This document shows, one piece after another, positions 52,031 to 61,475 of a stretch of 64,000 nucleotides of DNA. The stretch lies in the NCBI RefSeq assembly GCF_901827175.1, contig NZ_LR594664.1:62001-126000 (forward strand), written 5' to 3'. The notes under the pieces were generated by a model that had not been told where the DNA came from, did not search any database, and worked only from the letters and a program-made list of their open reading frames with translations. The position numbers and the translations under genes are program-made. Every line of letters starts with the position of its first letter. Within the stretch, counting starts at the first letter, position 1. The DNA comes from Variovorax sp. RA8 (GTDB taxonomy: Bacteria > Pseudomonadota > Gammaproteobacteria > Burkholderiales > Burkholderiaceae_C).

Positions 52031-52379
52031 ATGCCTCCGACGATGGCGTGCACGCTTTGGCGTCGCGCTGTTCCTGTGCCTGGCGCTGCTCGGCGCGGGA
52101 GCGCGGGCGTCGATGCCTGTGATGCAGCAGGCCGGGCCGCAAGCGATCTCGATCATTGCCTCGGAGTCGATGCCGATGGCCTCGGACCGCATGCCCTGCG
52201 CGCGCTGCTACGTCGCTCCGGCACCAGCGTCGCACGGCTTCAGTGGCGAGTGCAGGGAGCATGAAGCGCCAATTTGGAGGGTTCATGCCCCGTCGATGCT
52301 CGATGCGGAGAATTTCGACATGGGAGGCCAGCTTGTACGGTTGCCAGTGCGCATCCTGTACTGCCGGTGGCTGGATTGA
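52017..52379 (+). CDS. Exported protein following cusA
   Basis: GGAGAAGG precedes ATG 52017, which overlaps the end of cusA by 14 bases. A signal peptide ([17 protein letters not shown]) is followed by Met/Cys/His-containing stretches ([24 protein letters not shown]) and a C-terminus [11 protein letters not shown]. It is likely part of the operon; the function is unknown but a periplasmic metal role fits. Confidence 0.55.
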   Translation: MARAECLRRWRARFGVALFLCLALLGAGARASMPVMQQAGPQAISIIASESMPMASDRMPCARCYVAPAPASHGFSGECREHEAPIWRVHAPSMLDAENFDMGGQLVRLPVRILYCRWLD

Positions 52380-52440
52380 TCGGTAGCGCGAGCTTCATCG
52401 CTCGCGCTCGCTTTGTACCGATCAACTTCAGGAGCTCATC

Positions 52441-52735
52441 ATGAAAAGGCTACTCATCACCTTCATCGGCGCCCTCACGCTGGCGGCCACCTTGCCGGTC
52501 CTTGCCGGCCCCGACCTCCAGGCCATCGAGCAGGCGCGCAAGGCGAAGCAGGTCGCGCAGGCCGACCTCCGTGCGACCCGGCCCGTCTCCGGAGCGAGAT
52601 CCCCGAGATGTCCGCCCAAGCCGCTGGTGCTGCCGCTGGACCATGGCCCGCGCGCAGACCACGCCTGCCGAGAACCAGCGGCGCAAGAACCGCCATGAGA
52701 CGCAGGTGAAGGCGTGCAAGGAAGGGATGAAGTGA
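52441..52735 (+). pseudogene. Small periplasmic protein gene with a frame break
   Basis: The first frame has a signal peptide (LITFIGALTLAATLPVLAG) and CPPKPLVLPLDHGPRA; the matching end (QTTPAENQRRKNRHETQVKA then CKEGMK) is in another frame. The break falls in the short GC repeat at about 52650 and equals a loss of two bases or gain of one. Related small proteins follow copper-efflux genes elsewhere (from memory). Product role unknown. Confidence 0.55.
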
Positions 52736-53076
52736 ATCCACTGCGCCAATAGCGACCTCGTTGTTGGCGCTTGCCGCGATCGGCCCAGAATCGCACCAAG
52801 GTGCCTGCGATGCCGGTCTGCCGCGGCGCGCCGCGAGGACCGCTTCGATGGGGCGTGGCGCCCAGGAATCCAGGTCCGCAGGGGGCGGCGGTGTGGCCGA
52901 TCGTGCCCGCTATGGTTATTGCTGCAGCGCCGCGATTGCACGCCCGCGCCGCCATGGCCTTGCCGTGTACGCGGACGGGCGTTGGTCCAAGGCGGAGGGG
53001 CCGGCGCACGTGCGTCCAGAAGGACTGCTCAATCCGTAAAAAGATGATCTAGCCGGGCTTAGCCTGCAGATAGCGG
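52736..53076. other. Non-coding stretch upstream of the P-type ATPase gene
   Basis: Several open frames cross it but none has a ribosome site or family signal. The right end leads into the metal-responsive promoter at 53077-53107. Confidence 0.35.
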
Positions 53077-53107
53077 TTGACCTTCCCAGGGTGGGAGGGT
53101 TGAGACT
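53077..53107 (+). promoter_or_regulatory. CueR-type promoter of the His-rich ATPase gene
   Basis: TTGACC (-35) and GAGACT (-10) are separated by 19 bases, the long spacer of MerR-family promoters. The spacer holds the dyad ACCTTCCC...GGGAGGGT. The same elements occur before copZ and copA. Confidence 0.75.
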
Positions 53108-53126
53108 CGCGATATAGGAGATATCA

Positions 53127-55397
53127 ATGAAGCCACATTCCCACCATCCCACGCCCATCGCAACTCCCCAGGAAGCTTCGCACGGACACGATCATCGACA
53201 TCATGGTGCTGATGGTCAGGGTGCCGCAGGTGGACATGGTGGTCACCGTGGGGCTGCGAGAAAGATGGGCGGCAGTGCGGACGTCGAGTACACCTGTCCC
53301 ATGCATCCCCAGGTGCGCCAGATGGGCCCGGGCAACTGCCCCATTTGCGGGATGGCGCTGGAGCCGGTTGTTGCGACCGAGGCGACCGAGGAAAGCGCGG
53401 AGCTGAGGGACATGAGCCGCCGGTTCTGGATCGGATTGGCGCTCAGCCTGCCCGTTGTCGCGCTCGAGATGGGTGGACACCTCATCGACTTGCATCGATT
53501 GCTGAGCCAGCAAACGTCCAATTGGGTGCAGATGCTCTTCGGCACACCCGTCGTGCTGTGGGCCGGCTGGCCGTTTTTTGTGCGAGGCTGGGCTTCGGTG
53601 AAAAGCCGCAATCTCAACATGTTCAGCCTCATTGCGCTGGGAACCGGCGTCGCGTGGATGTACAGCGTTGTCGGCACCGTGGCGCCTGCGCTGTTCCCGG
53701 CGGAACTGCGCATCATGGATGGCGCGGTCCCCATCTACTTCGAGGCCGCGTCAGTCATCACCGTCCTGGTCCTCCTCGGGCAGGTGCTGGAACTGCGGGC
53801 GCGTGAGAAGACATCTGGAGCGATACGTGCATTGCTCGACCTCGCGCCGAAAACGGCGGTACGAGTGAAGAGCGACGGGTCCGATGAAACGGTCGAAATC
53901 GACACCATCGCCGTGGGCGAGCACCTGCGGGTTCGACCGGGCGAAAAGGTGCCCGTGGACGGCGAAGTGGTAGAGGGCAAGGGAACGGTCGACGAGTCGA
54001 TGGTCACCGGCGAACCGATTCCGGTGGCCAAGGCGCCGGGCTCCAAGGTCACGGCGGGAACCCTGAACCAGACCGGCGGCTTCGTGATGCGAGCCGAAAA
54101 GGTGGGAGCAGACACCTTGCTTGCCCAGATCGTCCACATGGTCGCATCGGCCCAGCGCAGCCGTGCGCCGATTCAGCGCATGGCAGATCAGGTTGCCGGC
54201 TGGTTCGTACCGGTAGTGATCATGGTCGCGGTCCTGACATTCCTCGCCTGGCTCATCTGGGGCCCCAGCCCGGCCTTGTCGTATGCACTCATCTCGGCCG
54301 TCGCCGTCCTCATCATCGCGTGCCCCTGTGCGCTCGGCCTGGCCACGCCCATGTCCATCATGGTTGGGGTCGGCAAGGGGGCCCAGCACGGGGTCCTCAT
54401 CCGCGACGCCGAGGCGCTGGAACGCATGGAAAAGGTGGACACGCTGGTGGTCGACAAGACAGGCACATTGACCGAAGGCCGGCCGAAGGTGGTGCACGTC
54501 GAGCCGGCGCCGGGCTTCGATGCCGCTACCGTGCTTCAGAAGCTTGCCAGTGTGGAAAGAGCGAGCGAACACCCGCTTGCAGCGGCCATCGTCGCGGAGG
54601 CCCAGGAGCGCCGATTGCCGTTGTCGCCGGTCACTGATTTCGACTCCCCCGTTGGCAAGGGCGTGGTGGGGACCGTGGACGGCGCACGTGTGATCTCGGG
54701 AAGCGCGAAGTTCCTGGCCGAACAAGGCATCGAGCCCGGTGGCTTGAATACGGTCGCCGAAGGCGTGCGGGCCAAGGCCGCGACCGTCATCTTCGTGGGC
54801 ATCGATGGGCGCATCGCCGGCTTTGTCGGCATCGCGGACCCGATCAAGGACAGCACGCCTCAGGCCATCTCCGCATTGCGGCAGGAAGGCATCCGAGTCG
54901 TCATGCTTACCGGCGACGGGCGTACCACTGCACAGGCCGTTGGGCGTGAGCTCGGCATCGACGAAGTGATCGCCGAGGTCCTGCCACAGGACAAGTCGTC
55001 GGTGGTCGAGAGACTGAAGGCCGAGGGCCGCGTCGTGGCGATGGCGGGCGATGGCGTCAACGATGCTCCCGCCCTGGCTGCTGCAGACGTCGGCATCGCC
55101 ATGGGAACCGGCACCGACGTGGCGATGGAGAGCTCGGGCGTGACGCTGCTGCACGGCGATCTGATGGGCATCGCACGTGCTCGTTGGCTCTCCCAGGCTA
55201 CGATGAAGAACATCCGAATGAATCTGTTCTTCGCCTTCGTTTACAACGCGGCCGGTATACCTCTGGCGGCCGGCGTGCTCTACCCATTTTTTGGCATCCT
55301 TTTGTCGCCTGTGATTGCAGCGGCTGCGATGGCGCTGTCTTCGGTCAGCGTCATCGCAAACTCGCTGCGCCTGCGCACAAGCCGGGTGATTGACTGA
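53127..55397 (+). CDS. Copper/silver P1B-type ATPase with His-rich N-terminus
   Basis: The first 50 residues are His/Gly-rich ([13 protein letters not shown]), followed by a metal-binding domain [11 protein letters not shown] and [12 protein letters not shown]. Catalytic features are complete: TGEPIPV of the actuator domain, CPC in [13 protein letters not shown], phosphorylation motif [15 protein letters not shown] and [10 protein letters not shown]. It pumps Cu(I) or Ag(I) out of the cytoplasm, like CopF/SilP. The CueR-type promoter upstream indicates induction by monovalent metals. Confidence 0.9.
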   Translation: MKPHSHHPTPIATPQEASHGHDHRHHGADGQGAAGGHGGHRGAARKMGGSADVEYTCPMHPQVRQMGPGNCPICGMALEPVVATEATEESAELRDMSRRFWIGLALSLPVVALEMGGHLIDLHRLLSQQTSNWVQMLFGTPVVLWAGWPFFVRGWASVKSRNLNMFSLIALGTGVAWMYSVVGTVAPALFPAELRIMDGAVPIYFEAASVITVLVLLGQVLELRAREKTSGAIRALLDLAPKTAVRVKSDGSDETVEIDTIAVGEHLRVRPGEKVPVDGEVVEGKGTVDESMVTGEPIPVAKAPGSKVTAGTLNQTGGFVMRAEKVGADTLLAQIVHMVASAQRSRAPIQRMADQVAGWFVPVVIMVAVLTFLAWLIWGPSPALSYALISAVAVLIIACPCALGLATPMSIMVGVGKGAQHGVLIRDAEALERMEKVDTLVVDKTGTLTEGRPKVVHVEPAPGFDAATVLQKLASVERASEHPLAAAIVAEAQERRLPLSPVTDFDSPVGKGVVGTVDGARVISGSAKFLAEQGIEPGGLNTVAEGVRAKAATVIFVGIDGRIAGFVGIADPIKDSTPQAISALRQEGIRVVMLTGDGRTTAQAVGRELGIDEVIAEVLPQDKSSVVERLKAEGRVVAMAGDGVNDAPALAAADVGIAMGTGTDVAMESSGVTLLHGDLMGIARARWLSQATMKNIRMNLFFAFVYNAAGIPLAAGVLYPFFGILLSPVIAAAAMALSSVSVIANSLRLRTSRVID

Positions 55398-55440
55398 ACT
55401 GCTGGCGCCAGCGAGCACAAGCACATTTGAAAGGACTCAC

Positions 55441-55887
55441 ATGAAAAGACGTTCACTCCTCCTCGCGATCACAGCGGCTCCCATCCTGCAGCCAAGCCAG
55501 TCTTTCGCAGCTGATGCGATCCATGTCTACAAGAACCCGGATTGCGGCTGCTGCAACGCCTGGATCAACCACCTAAAGGCGGCCGGTTTTGCTGTGCAAG
55601 TCACCGATACTGCAGACACCTCTAGCGTGCGAAAGCGCTTCGGAATGCCGGAGCGCCTTGCAGGTTGCCACACGGCAACGCTGGATGGATACGTCGTGGA
55701 AGGTCACGTTCCCGCGGCTGACATCAAGCGCCTGCTGGCCATGAAGCCGCAGGCGATCGGCATCGCTGTACCAGGAATGCCGGTGGGGTCCCCTGGGATG
55801 GAACTCGGCGACCGGCGTGAGCCTTACCAAGTACTTCTTGTCGATCGCAATGGACGGGAGAGAGTCTTCGCCAGCTATCCCAGGTAG
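55441..55887 (+). CDS. DUF411 metal-binding periplasmic protein
   Basis: GAAAGGA precedes ATG 55441. The signal peptide begins MKRRSLLLAITAAPILQ. The mature part has VYKNPDCGCCNAWINHLKAA, the CxCC motif of DUF411, then GMPERLAGCHTATLDGYVVE and GMPVGSPGME. DUF411 proteins often accompany copper ATPases. It follows the ATPase gene by 43 bases and is probably in the same operon. Confidence 0.8.
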   Translation: MKRRSLLLAITAAPILQPSQSFAADAIHVYKNPDCGCCNAWINHLKAAGFAVQVTDTADTSSVRKRFGMPERLAGCHTATLDGYVVEGHVPAADIKRLLAMKPQAIGIAVPGMPVGSPGMELGDRREPYQVLLVDRNGRERVFASYPR

Positions 55888-56070
55888 GCGCCTCGTCAGC
55901 CCGCGTCAGGAGAGACGGGATCCCACAAGGCGCGCAATTCGAGGGTCGCGCCCGGTCGACCGATTCCATGTTGACGACGCGACGCGGCGCTCGTCGCCCA
56001 TGCAAAAGGGTTCTTTCAGGCTAAACCACTTCTGCTGCGCCCACGGGCCCGGGTGCGGGGAAGCCAATTG

Positions 56071-57231
56071 TTACCGCGTGATCGCCTCATGACGTTCGAA
56101 CTTGTGTGACTCAACTAGAGGCGCGAGAAAGCGCTCGACCTCCTCATCGGAAATCGGGGTCACGCCCAGGCCGAATACCTGGTTAAGGCGCTGAACCAAC
56201 GACTGCGCCCATAGCGTATTCCACGCAAGGCCGGGGTGAAGATCCTTCAGCAGAGCGTTGCGCGGATCGTCGCCGGCGGAATAGGTCACCCGCAGAGTCG
56301 TTCCAATCTCGACGGCGCTGAACGCTGGCTTGCCATCGTTCGTGCGTGAACCCCAAAGCCGCTCAAACCATTCGAAGTCATCAAAGTAGGCGATCCGAGG
56401 GGCGCCGCTCGCCAGATTGCGCAGCGCGTCGTTGAAGTTCGCCACGGCTGCGCGTAGGTTGCGCGTCTGGGCCTCGGTTTGATAGCTCTCCAGGTTGGAA
56501 GGGTCATCGGCCTCGTTCCCGACGCCGACCACGAGGATTCGGGTTGACGGATGGGACGCGCGAATTAGTGCCATGGCCGCAGCAATCTCGCCTTTGCAGT
56601 ACGCGATGGTCTCATGAAGCCTCGCGGCGTTTGGATCATGTGCTTGCAGATCGAGCAGGCCGCTCCAGTCGTTGTGGCCGATCCGGATCACCACAACCCC
56701 GCGTTGCCAGTGTTCTGGCCTTTGGTTCATCAACGCGACCAGCCTCGGTGCCTGCCGGAATCGGCCTCGCATGAGATTCCGGCAGGCGGCGCCCGAGTTC
56801 GCGAAGTTGTAGAGATAGTCCTGCTTGGGCGGTGAGCGTCCGCCGGCCAGCCCAAGCCACTCGCGTCCGCGCGCGATTGGTCCGGGCCACCCCCATTGGA
56901 CCCATGGCCCCAGATCGAACTCCTCCCCCCGCAGGCGCGCCAAAACTTCGGTCCACTGAAAGGTTCGCGAACGAAATGCGCCGCCCCGCTCGCCGTTTTG
57001 CATTGGAAACCAGACGGGGTCATGATACGACTGGCTATTGGAATCGCCCAGCACGGCAAGCGGAATGGCCGCGGCATGCGCATTGGACTCTGCGCCCTTG
57101 GAAGGCAGGCCATCGGGCCACACTCTCAGCATGAAGACCGCCAAGATGATGACGACAACTGCCACGGTGCAGGCCGCGAATCCGATGTGCCAATAAAAAT
57201 TAAACCGGTGAGTGTCTGGCTGATCGAGCAT
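56071..57231 (-). CDS. Membrane-anchored SGNH-hydrolase-like protein
   Basis: One N-terminal membrane segment (ACTVAVVVIILAVFML) is followed by AVLGDSNSQS (block I with Ser), RIGHNDWSG (block III) and KDLHPGLAWN (block V with the Asp-x-x-His pair). This fits an esterase or acyl-group hydrolase facing the periplasm. It has no evident link to metal resistance and may be a passenger gene. Confidence 0.65.
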   Translation of the reverse strand: MLDQPDTHRFNFYWHIGFAACTVAVVVIILAVFMLRVWPDGLPSKGAESNAHAAAIPLAVLGDSNSQSYHDPVWFPMQNGERGGAFRSRTFQWTEVLARLRGEEFDLGPWVQWGWPGPIARGREWLGLAGGRSPPKQDYLYNFANSGAACRNLMRGRFRQAPRLVALMNQRPEHWQRGVVVIRIGHNDWSGLLDLQAHDPNAARLHETIAYCKGEIAAAMALIRASHPSTRILVVGVGNEADDPSNLESYQTEAQTRNLRAAVANFNDALRNLASGAPRIAYFDDFEWFERLWGSRTNDGKPAFSAVEIGTTLRVTYSAGDDPRNALLKDLHPGLAWNTLWAQSLVQRLNQVFGLGVTPISDEEVERFLAPLVESHKFERHEAITR

Positions 57232-57723
57232 TTCACCATCAGGCCTGCGAAGTCCTCGAGATCACGGACGGCGCCGCCTTCGCAGAGGTCCATCGTTCCC
57301 ATTTCCAATGCTTTAACCCGCCCGATTTGCATTGCGGGCCACCCACTCTCGAGTGGGCACAAACCGCCGCCGCGCTGTCGATTTTTTCGCGTGGAACCAT
57401 GAGGGAACTCCAAGAGTGGTTGAGGGGGGCGAACCAAGATCCCATCCTCTTGCGCAGCAGATTGATACGAGGGCACATTCCATCACTTTAGGGAGCCGCC
57501 GACAAGCATTCGCGAGACGCTAATCCTGCGAAACGCTATTGGGGTGGTCTTGCAGCCTGGCGACCGATTCCACATCCACTACGCCGAGGAAGACCTCGGG
57601 GTTTGTGGGCGTTTCGACGCGTATGCGATGGCGAGCGGAAGCATCCTGAAACTGCCGCTCCGGTAGGCCCCAACGCCGAAGCCCCGATTCAAATCGGATG
57701 GCATCTGCGTCCAATAGGTCTGC
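57232..57723. other. Stretch without a secure gene, 492 bases
   Basis: A minus-strand frame at 57520-57714 (TTG start, 64 codons, containing VETPTNPEVFLGVVDVESV) looks partly protein-like and could be a remnant. Nothing else is recognised. Confidence 0.3.
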
Positions 57724-57969
57724 TCAGCCGCAGCAAGGGCTTTGCGCCTGAACTGGCGGACACGGCACCGATCCGAACGAGCAGAACACGCAGCAGTCAC
57801 CAGGTTTGGGGCGCAGCATCACCTTGCAGCCTTCGCATTTATAGAAGAATAAGCAGGCGTCAGCTGGCATCGTCTCGACCTTGGCGTGGCCGCAGTGAGG
57901 GCAGGTCACCAGCGAGTTGAACAGCGCGGCGTTGATCGTGGGTTGCGAAGCGATCCTGGACTCAGGCAT
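57724..57969 (-). CDS. Cys-rich GDCCVFC-motif protein
   Basis: The 81-residue product has two CxxC pairs (CPHCGHAK, CEGCKVM) and the motif GDCCVFCSFGSVPCPP near its C-terminus, recurrent in proteins found beside CcdA-like and MerR genes. A metal- or thiol-related role is inferred. Its ATG overlaps the stop of the CcdA-like gene, so it is the last gene of the MerR operon. Confidence 0.65.
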   Translation of the reverse strand: MPESRIASQPTINAALFNSLVTCPHCGHAKVETMPADACLFFYKCEGCKVMLRPKPGDCCVFCSFGSVPCPPVQAQSPCCG

Positions 57970-58664
57970 CAGATGGCCAGCTCCGGTATCCAGAAGAACT
58001 GGGCGTTGAGCATGTACAGGCCCATGAGGACGAGTGCGATACCGCCAACAATGTCGAACGCGCGCTGGTAACCGGCAAGCGGCTGCAGCTTCTCAAGCCA
58101 GCCCATGGCGCCCGCGCCTAGTGCGATCGGCACAGCGCGCCCGAGCGCGAAGGCGAGCAGCAGCAACGCACCCCAGGCCGGCGAACCGATGCCGGCTACG
58201 ACGCCGAGGAGCACGATCAGCGCCGGCGTGCATGCCGGGCAGATTGCGATGGCAAAGGGAACACCCAATGCGAAGGCGCCCCAGGAGCCCGTGACGCGCT
58301 TGGCGTGCAACGAGAGGCCCTTGAACGGCATGCGAATCCAACCAGGCCACAGAAGGCCCATCAAAATGAGCCACGGCCCGAGCACCAGTCCCCAGTAGCG
58401 CCCGAGCAAGGATTGCACCCCCTTGCCGCCGGAGCCGGCTACCGCACCAAGCAGTACGTGCGTGAGCACCATGCCGGCGATGAACATGCCGCCAAAGACC
58501 AATGCCTGGCGCGGCGCGCGTGCCTTGGTCACGTAGGCCAGGGAGACGGGGATTGCGGCCAGTGCGACCGGGTTGAAGCTGAAGAAGAAGCCGGTCAGGA
58601 AACTGACCACAAGCGCCGCCACGCCGGCGTGCTGCACGGCCTGCTGGAATGCGTCGTTGTCCAT
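57969..58664 (-). CDS. CcdA/DsbD-like membrane protein
   Basis: Six membrane segments with FFFSFNPVALAAIPVSLAYV and AIAICPACTPALIVLLG, the two regions carrying the conserved Pro and Cys of the CcdA/DsbD family. It probably moves reducing equivalents, or a metal, across the inner membrane. ATG 58664 is used because the upstream in-frame start is only a TTG. It lies between the thioredoxin-like and Cys-rich genes in one operon. Confidence 0.75.
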   Translation of the reverse strand: MDNDAFQQAVQHAGVAALVVSFLTGFFFSFNPVALAAIPVSLAYVTKARAPRQALVFGGMFIAGMVLTHVLLGAVAGSGGKGVQSLLGRYWGLVLGPWLILMGLLWPGWIRMPFKGLSLHAKRVTGSWGAFALGVPFAIAICPACTPALIVLLGVVAGIGSPAWGALLLLAFALGRAVPIALGAGAMGWLEKLQPLAGYQRAFDIVGGIALVLMGLYMLNAQFFWIPELAI

Positions 58665-58666
58665 AA

Positions 58667-58927
58667 TCAACCCACGCGCCGGCGACGCTCGTGAATCGCC
58701 GCGGCGAGTGCCTCAGGCGTGGGTAGGGATGCGAACACCAGTACGCCATCGATAGCAACGGCAGGCGGCCGGAGCACCCCCAGCTCGATGGCATAGTCGA
58801 GGGCCGCGACGATTTCGAGTTCTTTCCACTCCAAAGCCGGGTCGGCCCGCCAGGCCGCAGCGCGCAGATCGTCCAGTTCGCGACTGCATTTCGCGCACCC
58901 AGAAGCGCAAAGCACTTCGATCTTCAT
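58667..58927 (-). CDS. Thioredoxin-fold protein with CxxxxC
   Basis: The N-terminus MKIEVLCASGCAKCSRELDD and the later RPPAVAIDGVLVFAS with the cis-Pro fit the small thioredoxin-like family. ATG 58927 overlaps the merR stop (ATGA), so it is translated with the regulator. It may pass electrons to or from the CcdA-like partner. Confidence 0.7.
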   Translation of the reverse strand: MKIEVLCASGCAKCSRELDDLRAAAWRADPALEWKELEIVAALDYAIELGVLRPPAVAIDGVLVFASLPTPEALAAAIHERRRRVG

Positions 58928-59370
58928 CGCGTGGGTCCTTGGTCGCTTCCGGAAAGGGCAGCGAGAATTGAGCAATCCTCGGCCGGCCGGGTGTCGTTGC
59001 TGCAGTCGGAGATGAGTTGGTCCAGCCCTTTGGACATCTCTTTCATGGCTTTGATGCGTGCCTCCAGCTCGAGCTTCTTCTCGATCACTTTGCCGCGCAC
59101 GTCGCTGCAACACGTCGAGGCCTTGTCGCGCAACTGCAGCAGCGCCTGAATTTCCGATAACGTAAAGCCGCAGTTCTGCGCCTGCTTGATGAAGCGCAGT
59201 CGCTGCACCGCCTCCAGCCCGTACAGTCGGTAGCCGCTTTCGGACTTGCTCGGCACCTGCATCAGACCTTCGCGCTCGTAAAAGCGAACGGCATTGGCTG
59301 AGACCTCCGCCAGCGCGGCAAGTTTGCCCACGGTCAGCCGTTCGGGCGCGGAGGGAGGAGCGGCAGCCAT
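58924..59370 (-). CDS. MerR-family metal regulator
   Basis: The HTH reads LTVGKLAALAEVSANAVRFY then YEREGLM and SGYRLY, as in all MerR proteins. The C-terminal part has TCCSDVRGKVIEKKLELEAR and the metal loop CSNDTRPAEDCSIL; two separate Cys sites suggest a divalent metal or Hg/Pb/Cd rather than copper. It heads a four-gene operon and sits between two divergent MerR-type promoters. Confidence 0.8.
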   Translation of the reverse strand: MAAAPPSAPERLTVGKLAALAEVSANAVRFYEREGLMQVPSKSESGYRLYGLEAVQRLRFIKQAQNCGFTLSEIQALLQLRDKASTCCSDVRGKVIEKKLELEARIKAMKEMSKGLDQLISDCSNDTRPAEDCSILAALSGSDQGPTR

Positions 59371-59376
59371 ACTGAA

Positions 59377-59407
59377 GAATAAACCTTCGCCCTAAGACGA
59401 AGGTCAA
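59377..59407 (-). promoter_or_regulatory. MerR-type promoter of the merR operon
   Basis: On the minus strand TTGACC and TTATTC are 19 bases apart. The spacer contains the perfect dyad ACCTTCG...CGAAGGT. It drives the regulator and the three genes behind it. Confidence 0.75.
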
Positions 59408-59419
59408 GCGACCCCTCAC

Positions 59420-59450
59420 TTGACCATACCATAGGACGAAGGTTTACGCT
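59420..59450 (+). promoter_or_regulatory. Divergent MerR-type promoter
   Basis: TTGACC and TACGCT are 19 bases apart on the plus strand and flank a partial copy of the same dyad ending in CGAAGGT. It points to the small gene at 59474. Confidence 0.65.
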
Positions 59451-59473
59451 GCTGGCAGCGGCAAGAAGCCGCG

Positions 59474-59695
59474 ATGGGAGATGCAGTGATAGAGCAACTT
59501 GACGTCGGCAGTACCACCCTGGAACAGGGGCTGCTACGGCTTTACAAGCAGGCAGTGGCTGAACGACGCATGGATGTTGCCGAGCAGTTGCTGTGCGCGC
59601 TGGAGCAACTCGCGAAGTCCGATCCCGCCGGCAAGCACGCAGTAGAGGAAGCGTACCTTTGGATCTGCTGCGGTCATCGCCATGTCGATGCCTGA
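59474..59695 (+). CDS. Small protein under MerR-type control
   Basis: The 73-residue product is helical (LEQGLLRLYKQAVAERRMDV, AEQLLCALEQLAKSD) and ends in LWICCGHRHVDA, with Cys and His residues able to bind a metal. Position just after the divergent promoter suggests induction together with the merR operon. Function unknown. Confidence 0.6.
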   Translation: MGDAVIEQLDVGSTTLEQGLLRLYKQAVAERRMDVAEQLLCALEQLAKSDPAGKHAVEEAYLWICCGHRHVDA

Positions 59696-59713
59696 GTGAC
59701 ACTCTCGATTTCT

Positions 59714-60115
59714 TCAGGGACTTGCCGCTGTTCGATCGTGCGCGTTTTGCACCTCGACTGGCGTGCCGCAGCGCAAGATGTTCGTGCGGATGACATCGCC
59801 CGGGTTCACACTTGAACCCTCTTCCAACAAGACGACATGGCTGTGTCGACGGCTTGCCGTTCGGTCGATGACAACAGCGAAGCGACGTTGCTCAAGCTGT
59901 TCGGCAGAGGCCACTTTCCGACAATCTGTCATGGCTGCGCGGCGGAGTTGAGCGGCCGGACCTACTTCAAGCACCACGGCAGTTCGCCAACCACGCTGAA
60001 ACGCATCGACCTCTTCGAGAAAGGTCGAGCAGCCGAGGACGCTGGCGGCGAGCACCAGACCCACCCCCAAGGGCAAGCGCCCGATGGAATGTGGCCATTT
60101 GGGTCTATTCGACAT
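59714..60115 (-). CDS. Lipoprotein, 133 aa
   Basis: ATG 60115 (MSNRPKWPHSIGRL) is chosen. The signal peptide ends in the lipobox ASVLGC. The mature part has a beta-rich pattern (FAVVIDRTASRRHSHVVLLE, VNPGDVIRTNIL) but no named family. It is convergent to the small gene ending at 59695. Confidence 0.55.
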   Translation of the reverse strand: MSNRPKWPHSIGRLPLGVGLVLAASVLGCSTFLEEVDAFQRGWRTAVVLEVGPAAQLRRAAMTDCRKVASAEQLEQRRFAVVIDRTASRRHSHVVLLEEGSSVNPGDVIRTNILRCGTPVEVQNAHDRTAASP

Positions 60116-60270
60116 CGACAGATGCCGGCAACTCACGCTGCCACCGAGCGGCGTGCCGAATATCGGAAGAGCAGCCATCAGCATACTTCTGGGCATGCGC
60201 GGTCCCGTTTGCTCACGTGACATCCGTCTGCGGGCGCAGCAGGCACGTCTTTGCCTGACCGAGCTCAACG

Positions 60271-60603
60271 CTACTTCTCGCCGGAAGGAATTTCGTTCTT
60301 CCGCATGGCTTCGAGAGTCTCTTGACGAACCTGCTCGCGTGTCTTGCCTGGGCCGGCCTTGGCAACAGGCCACGGAGCGCCGTATCGACTCGCCCAGGTC
60401 CAATGACGCTGCTTGCTTGCAGTCTCGAGTTCAGTCACAACTTGGGCCCTGGGCATTTCCTTGCCGGCGTCATGATCGCGGTGGTACACCACCCCGGCTT
60501 CATTTGGCGCAAAGTGAGAGGGGGCGTCAGCGGAGGCTGCGAAAGGTACTGCAGCTGAGACACCAAAGACGATTGTGAATGCCAGCGATGGTTTGGTTAG
60601 CAT
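60271..60603 (-). CDS. DUF4148-type periplasmic protein
   Basis: The signal peptide LAFTIVFGVSAAVPFAASAD is followed by a short mature part ending in KTREQVRQETLEAMRKNEIP, the motif of DUF4148 proteins, which are common exported proteins in Burkholderiales. Function unknown; metal response is possible by context. Confidence 0.65.
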   Translation of the reverse strand: MLTKPSLAFTIVFGVSAAVPFAASADAPSHFAPNEAGVVYHRDHDAGKEMPRAQVVTELETASKQRHWTWASRYGAPWPVAKAGPGKTREQVRQETLEAMRKNEIPSGEK

Positions 60604-60845
60604 GATGTGGCTCCCATAGTGTTTGCCGTGATCACCTTGATCGGGCGATGTCGATCCAGTCGACATGCAACTCACTCTACGGGTCCAAGCTTTGCACCCA
60701 GCCGACACGCGCATTACAAATGCGTTATCCCGTTCGATTGCCAACTCCGCAAGCAAAAGAGAAGGCACGCAGCGGGCAGATGCCCGCTGCGTGCATGTGT
60801 CGCTTTGCGCGGTGGCGCGCGCTGCATCCGCAGCCTCTCGCGATA

Positions 60846-61283
60846 TCAGCGGCTGGCCGTCCTTGCCGAGGCGCGGTTGCTTTCGATGCTTTGCACCAAT
60901 GCTGTGTACTCTGGACCAGAACGCAGCCGCGCGTATTCGGCAGCAGCTTGCCTGTAAGCCGGGCGCGACAGGTCGGAGCCAGCTTCGCCGTTCTGCGCCG
61001 CCGCCAGACCCGATCGCATCCAGATCAGCGTGTCGGCCATCACGGCGCCCCGGCTGTTTGCTGAGACCATGGCAACAGCGCGCGGATCGCCTTCGGGATA
61101 GCCCTGCGTGGGAGCAGCCTGAGCCCAGCGTTGCGCGTCGGCAGAGACTTCCGCGCGGTTCAACGACGAAACGATCGGAGCGGGCCGGGGATCCCCCTCA
61201 GCATAGTTTCCGGCAAGCGCGGGGGCGCCGTATGCGGTCAGAAGGGCGGCAAGGGCGAGGGAAGTCTTGAAAGCGTGCTTCAT
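60846..61283 (-). CDS. Periplasmic protein with repeated EGDPR motif
   Basis: Signal peptide SLALAALLTAYGAPALAG. The mature part contains NYAEGDPRPAPIVSSLNRAE and GYPEGDPRAVAMVSANSRGA, a duplicated unit. The helical C-terminus is unclassified. Similar exported proteins occur with DUF4148 genes. Confidence 0.55.
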   Translation of the reverse strand: MKHAFKTSLALAALLTAYGAPALAGNYAEGDPRPAPIVSSLNRAEVSADAQRWAQAAPTQGYPEGDPRAVAMVSANSRGAVMADTLIWMRSGLAAAQNGEAGSDLSRPAYRQAAAEYARLRSGPEYTALVQSIESNRASARTASR

Positions 61284-61394
61284 TTGAATCTCCAGAGAAA
61301 TAGTGCTCAACGCTCGGTGAGTCGACGTCCGCTTGCGCGGCTTGTCGGCTACCGGAAAAAAAAGAATGACCTGTGACGCTCAGCTGCCTGGGCG

Positions 61395-61439
61395 CGTCTC
61401 AATCGGCAGCTCCAAGGGGAGCTGCGGCGCGATGAGACG
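61395..61439. repeat. Two-step hairpin between small periplasmic genes
   Basis: An inner stem GCAGCTCC/GGAGCTGC with loop AAGG lies inside outer arms CGTCTCA/TGAGACG. No T-run follows, so a structured leader or mRNA-stabilising element is as likely as a terminator. Confidence 0.5.
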
Positions 61440-61475
61440 GCGGTTTGAGCGGCCTCATCACGGCGAGTGGCCTGC

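Noticed and set aside
49559..52192. Minus-strand frame of 877 codons opposite cusA
   Set aside because: Composition is His/Arg/Gln-rich, typical of antisense reading of a GC-rich pump gene.
52450..53009. Minus-strand frames after the cus operon
   Set aside because: Opposite to a gene with signal peptide and known C-terminal motif; no independent support.
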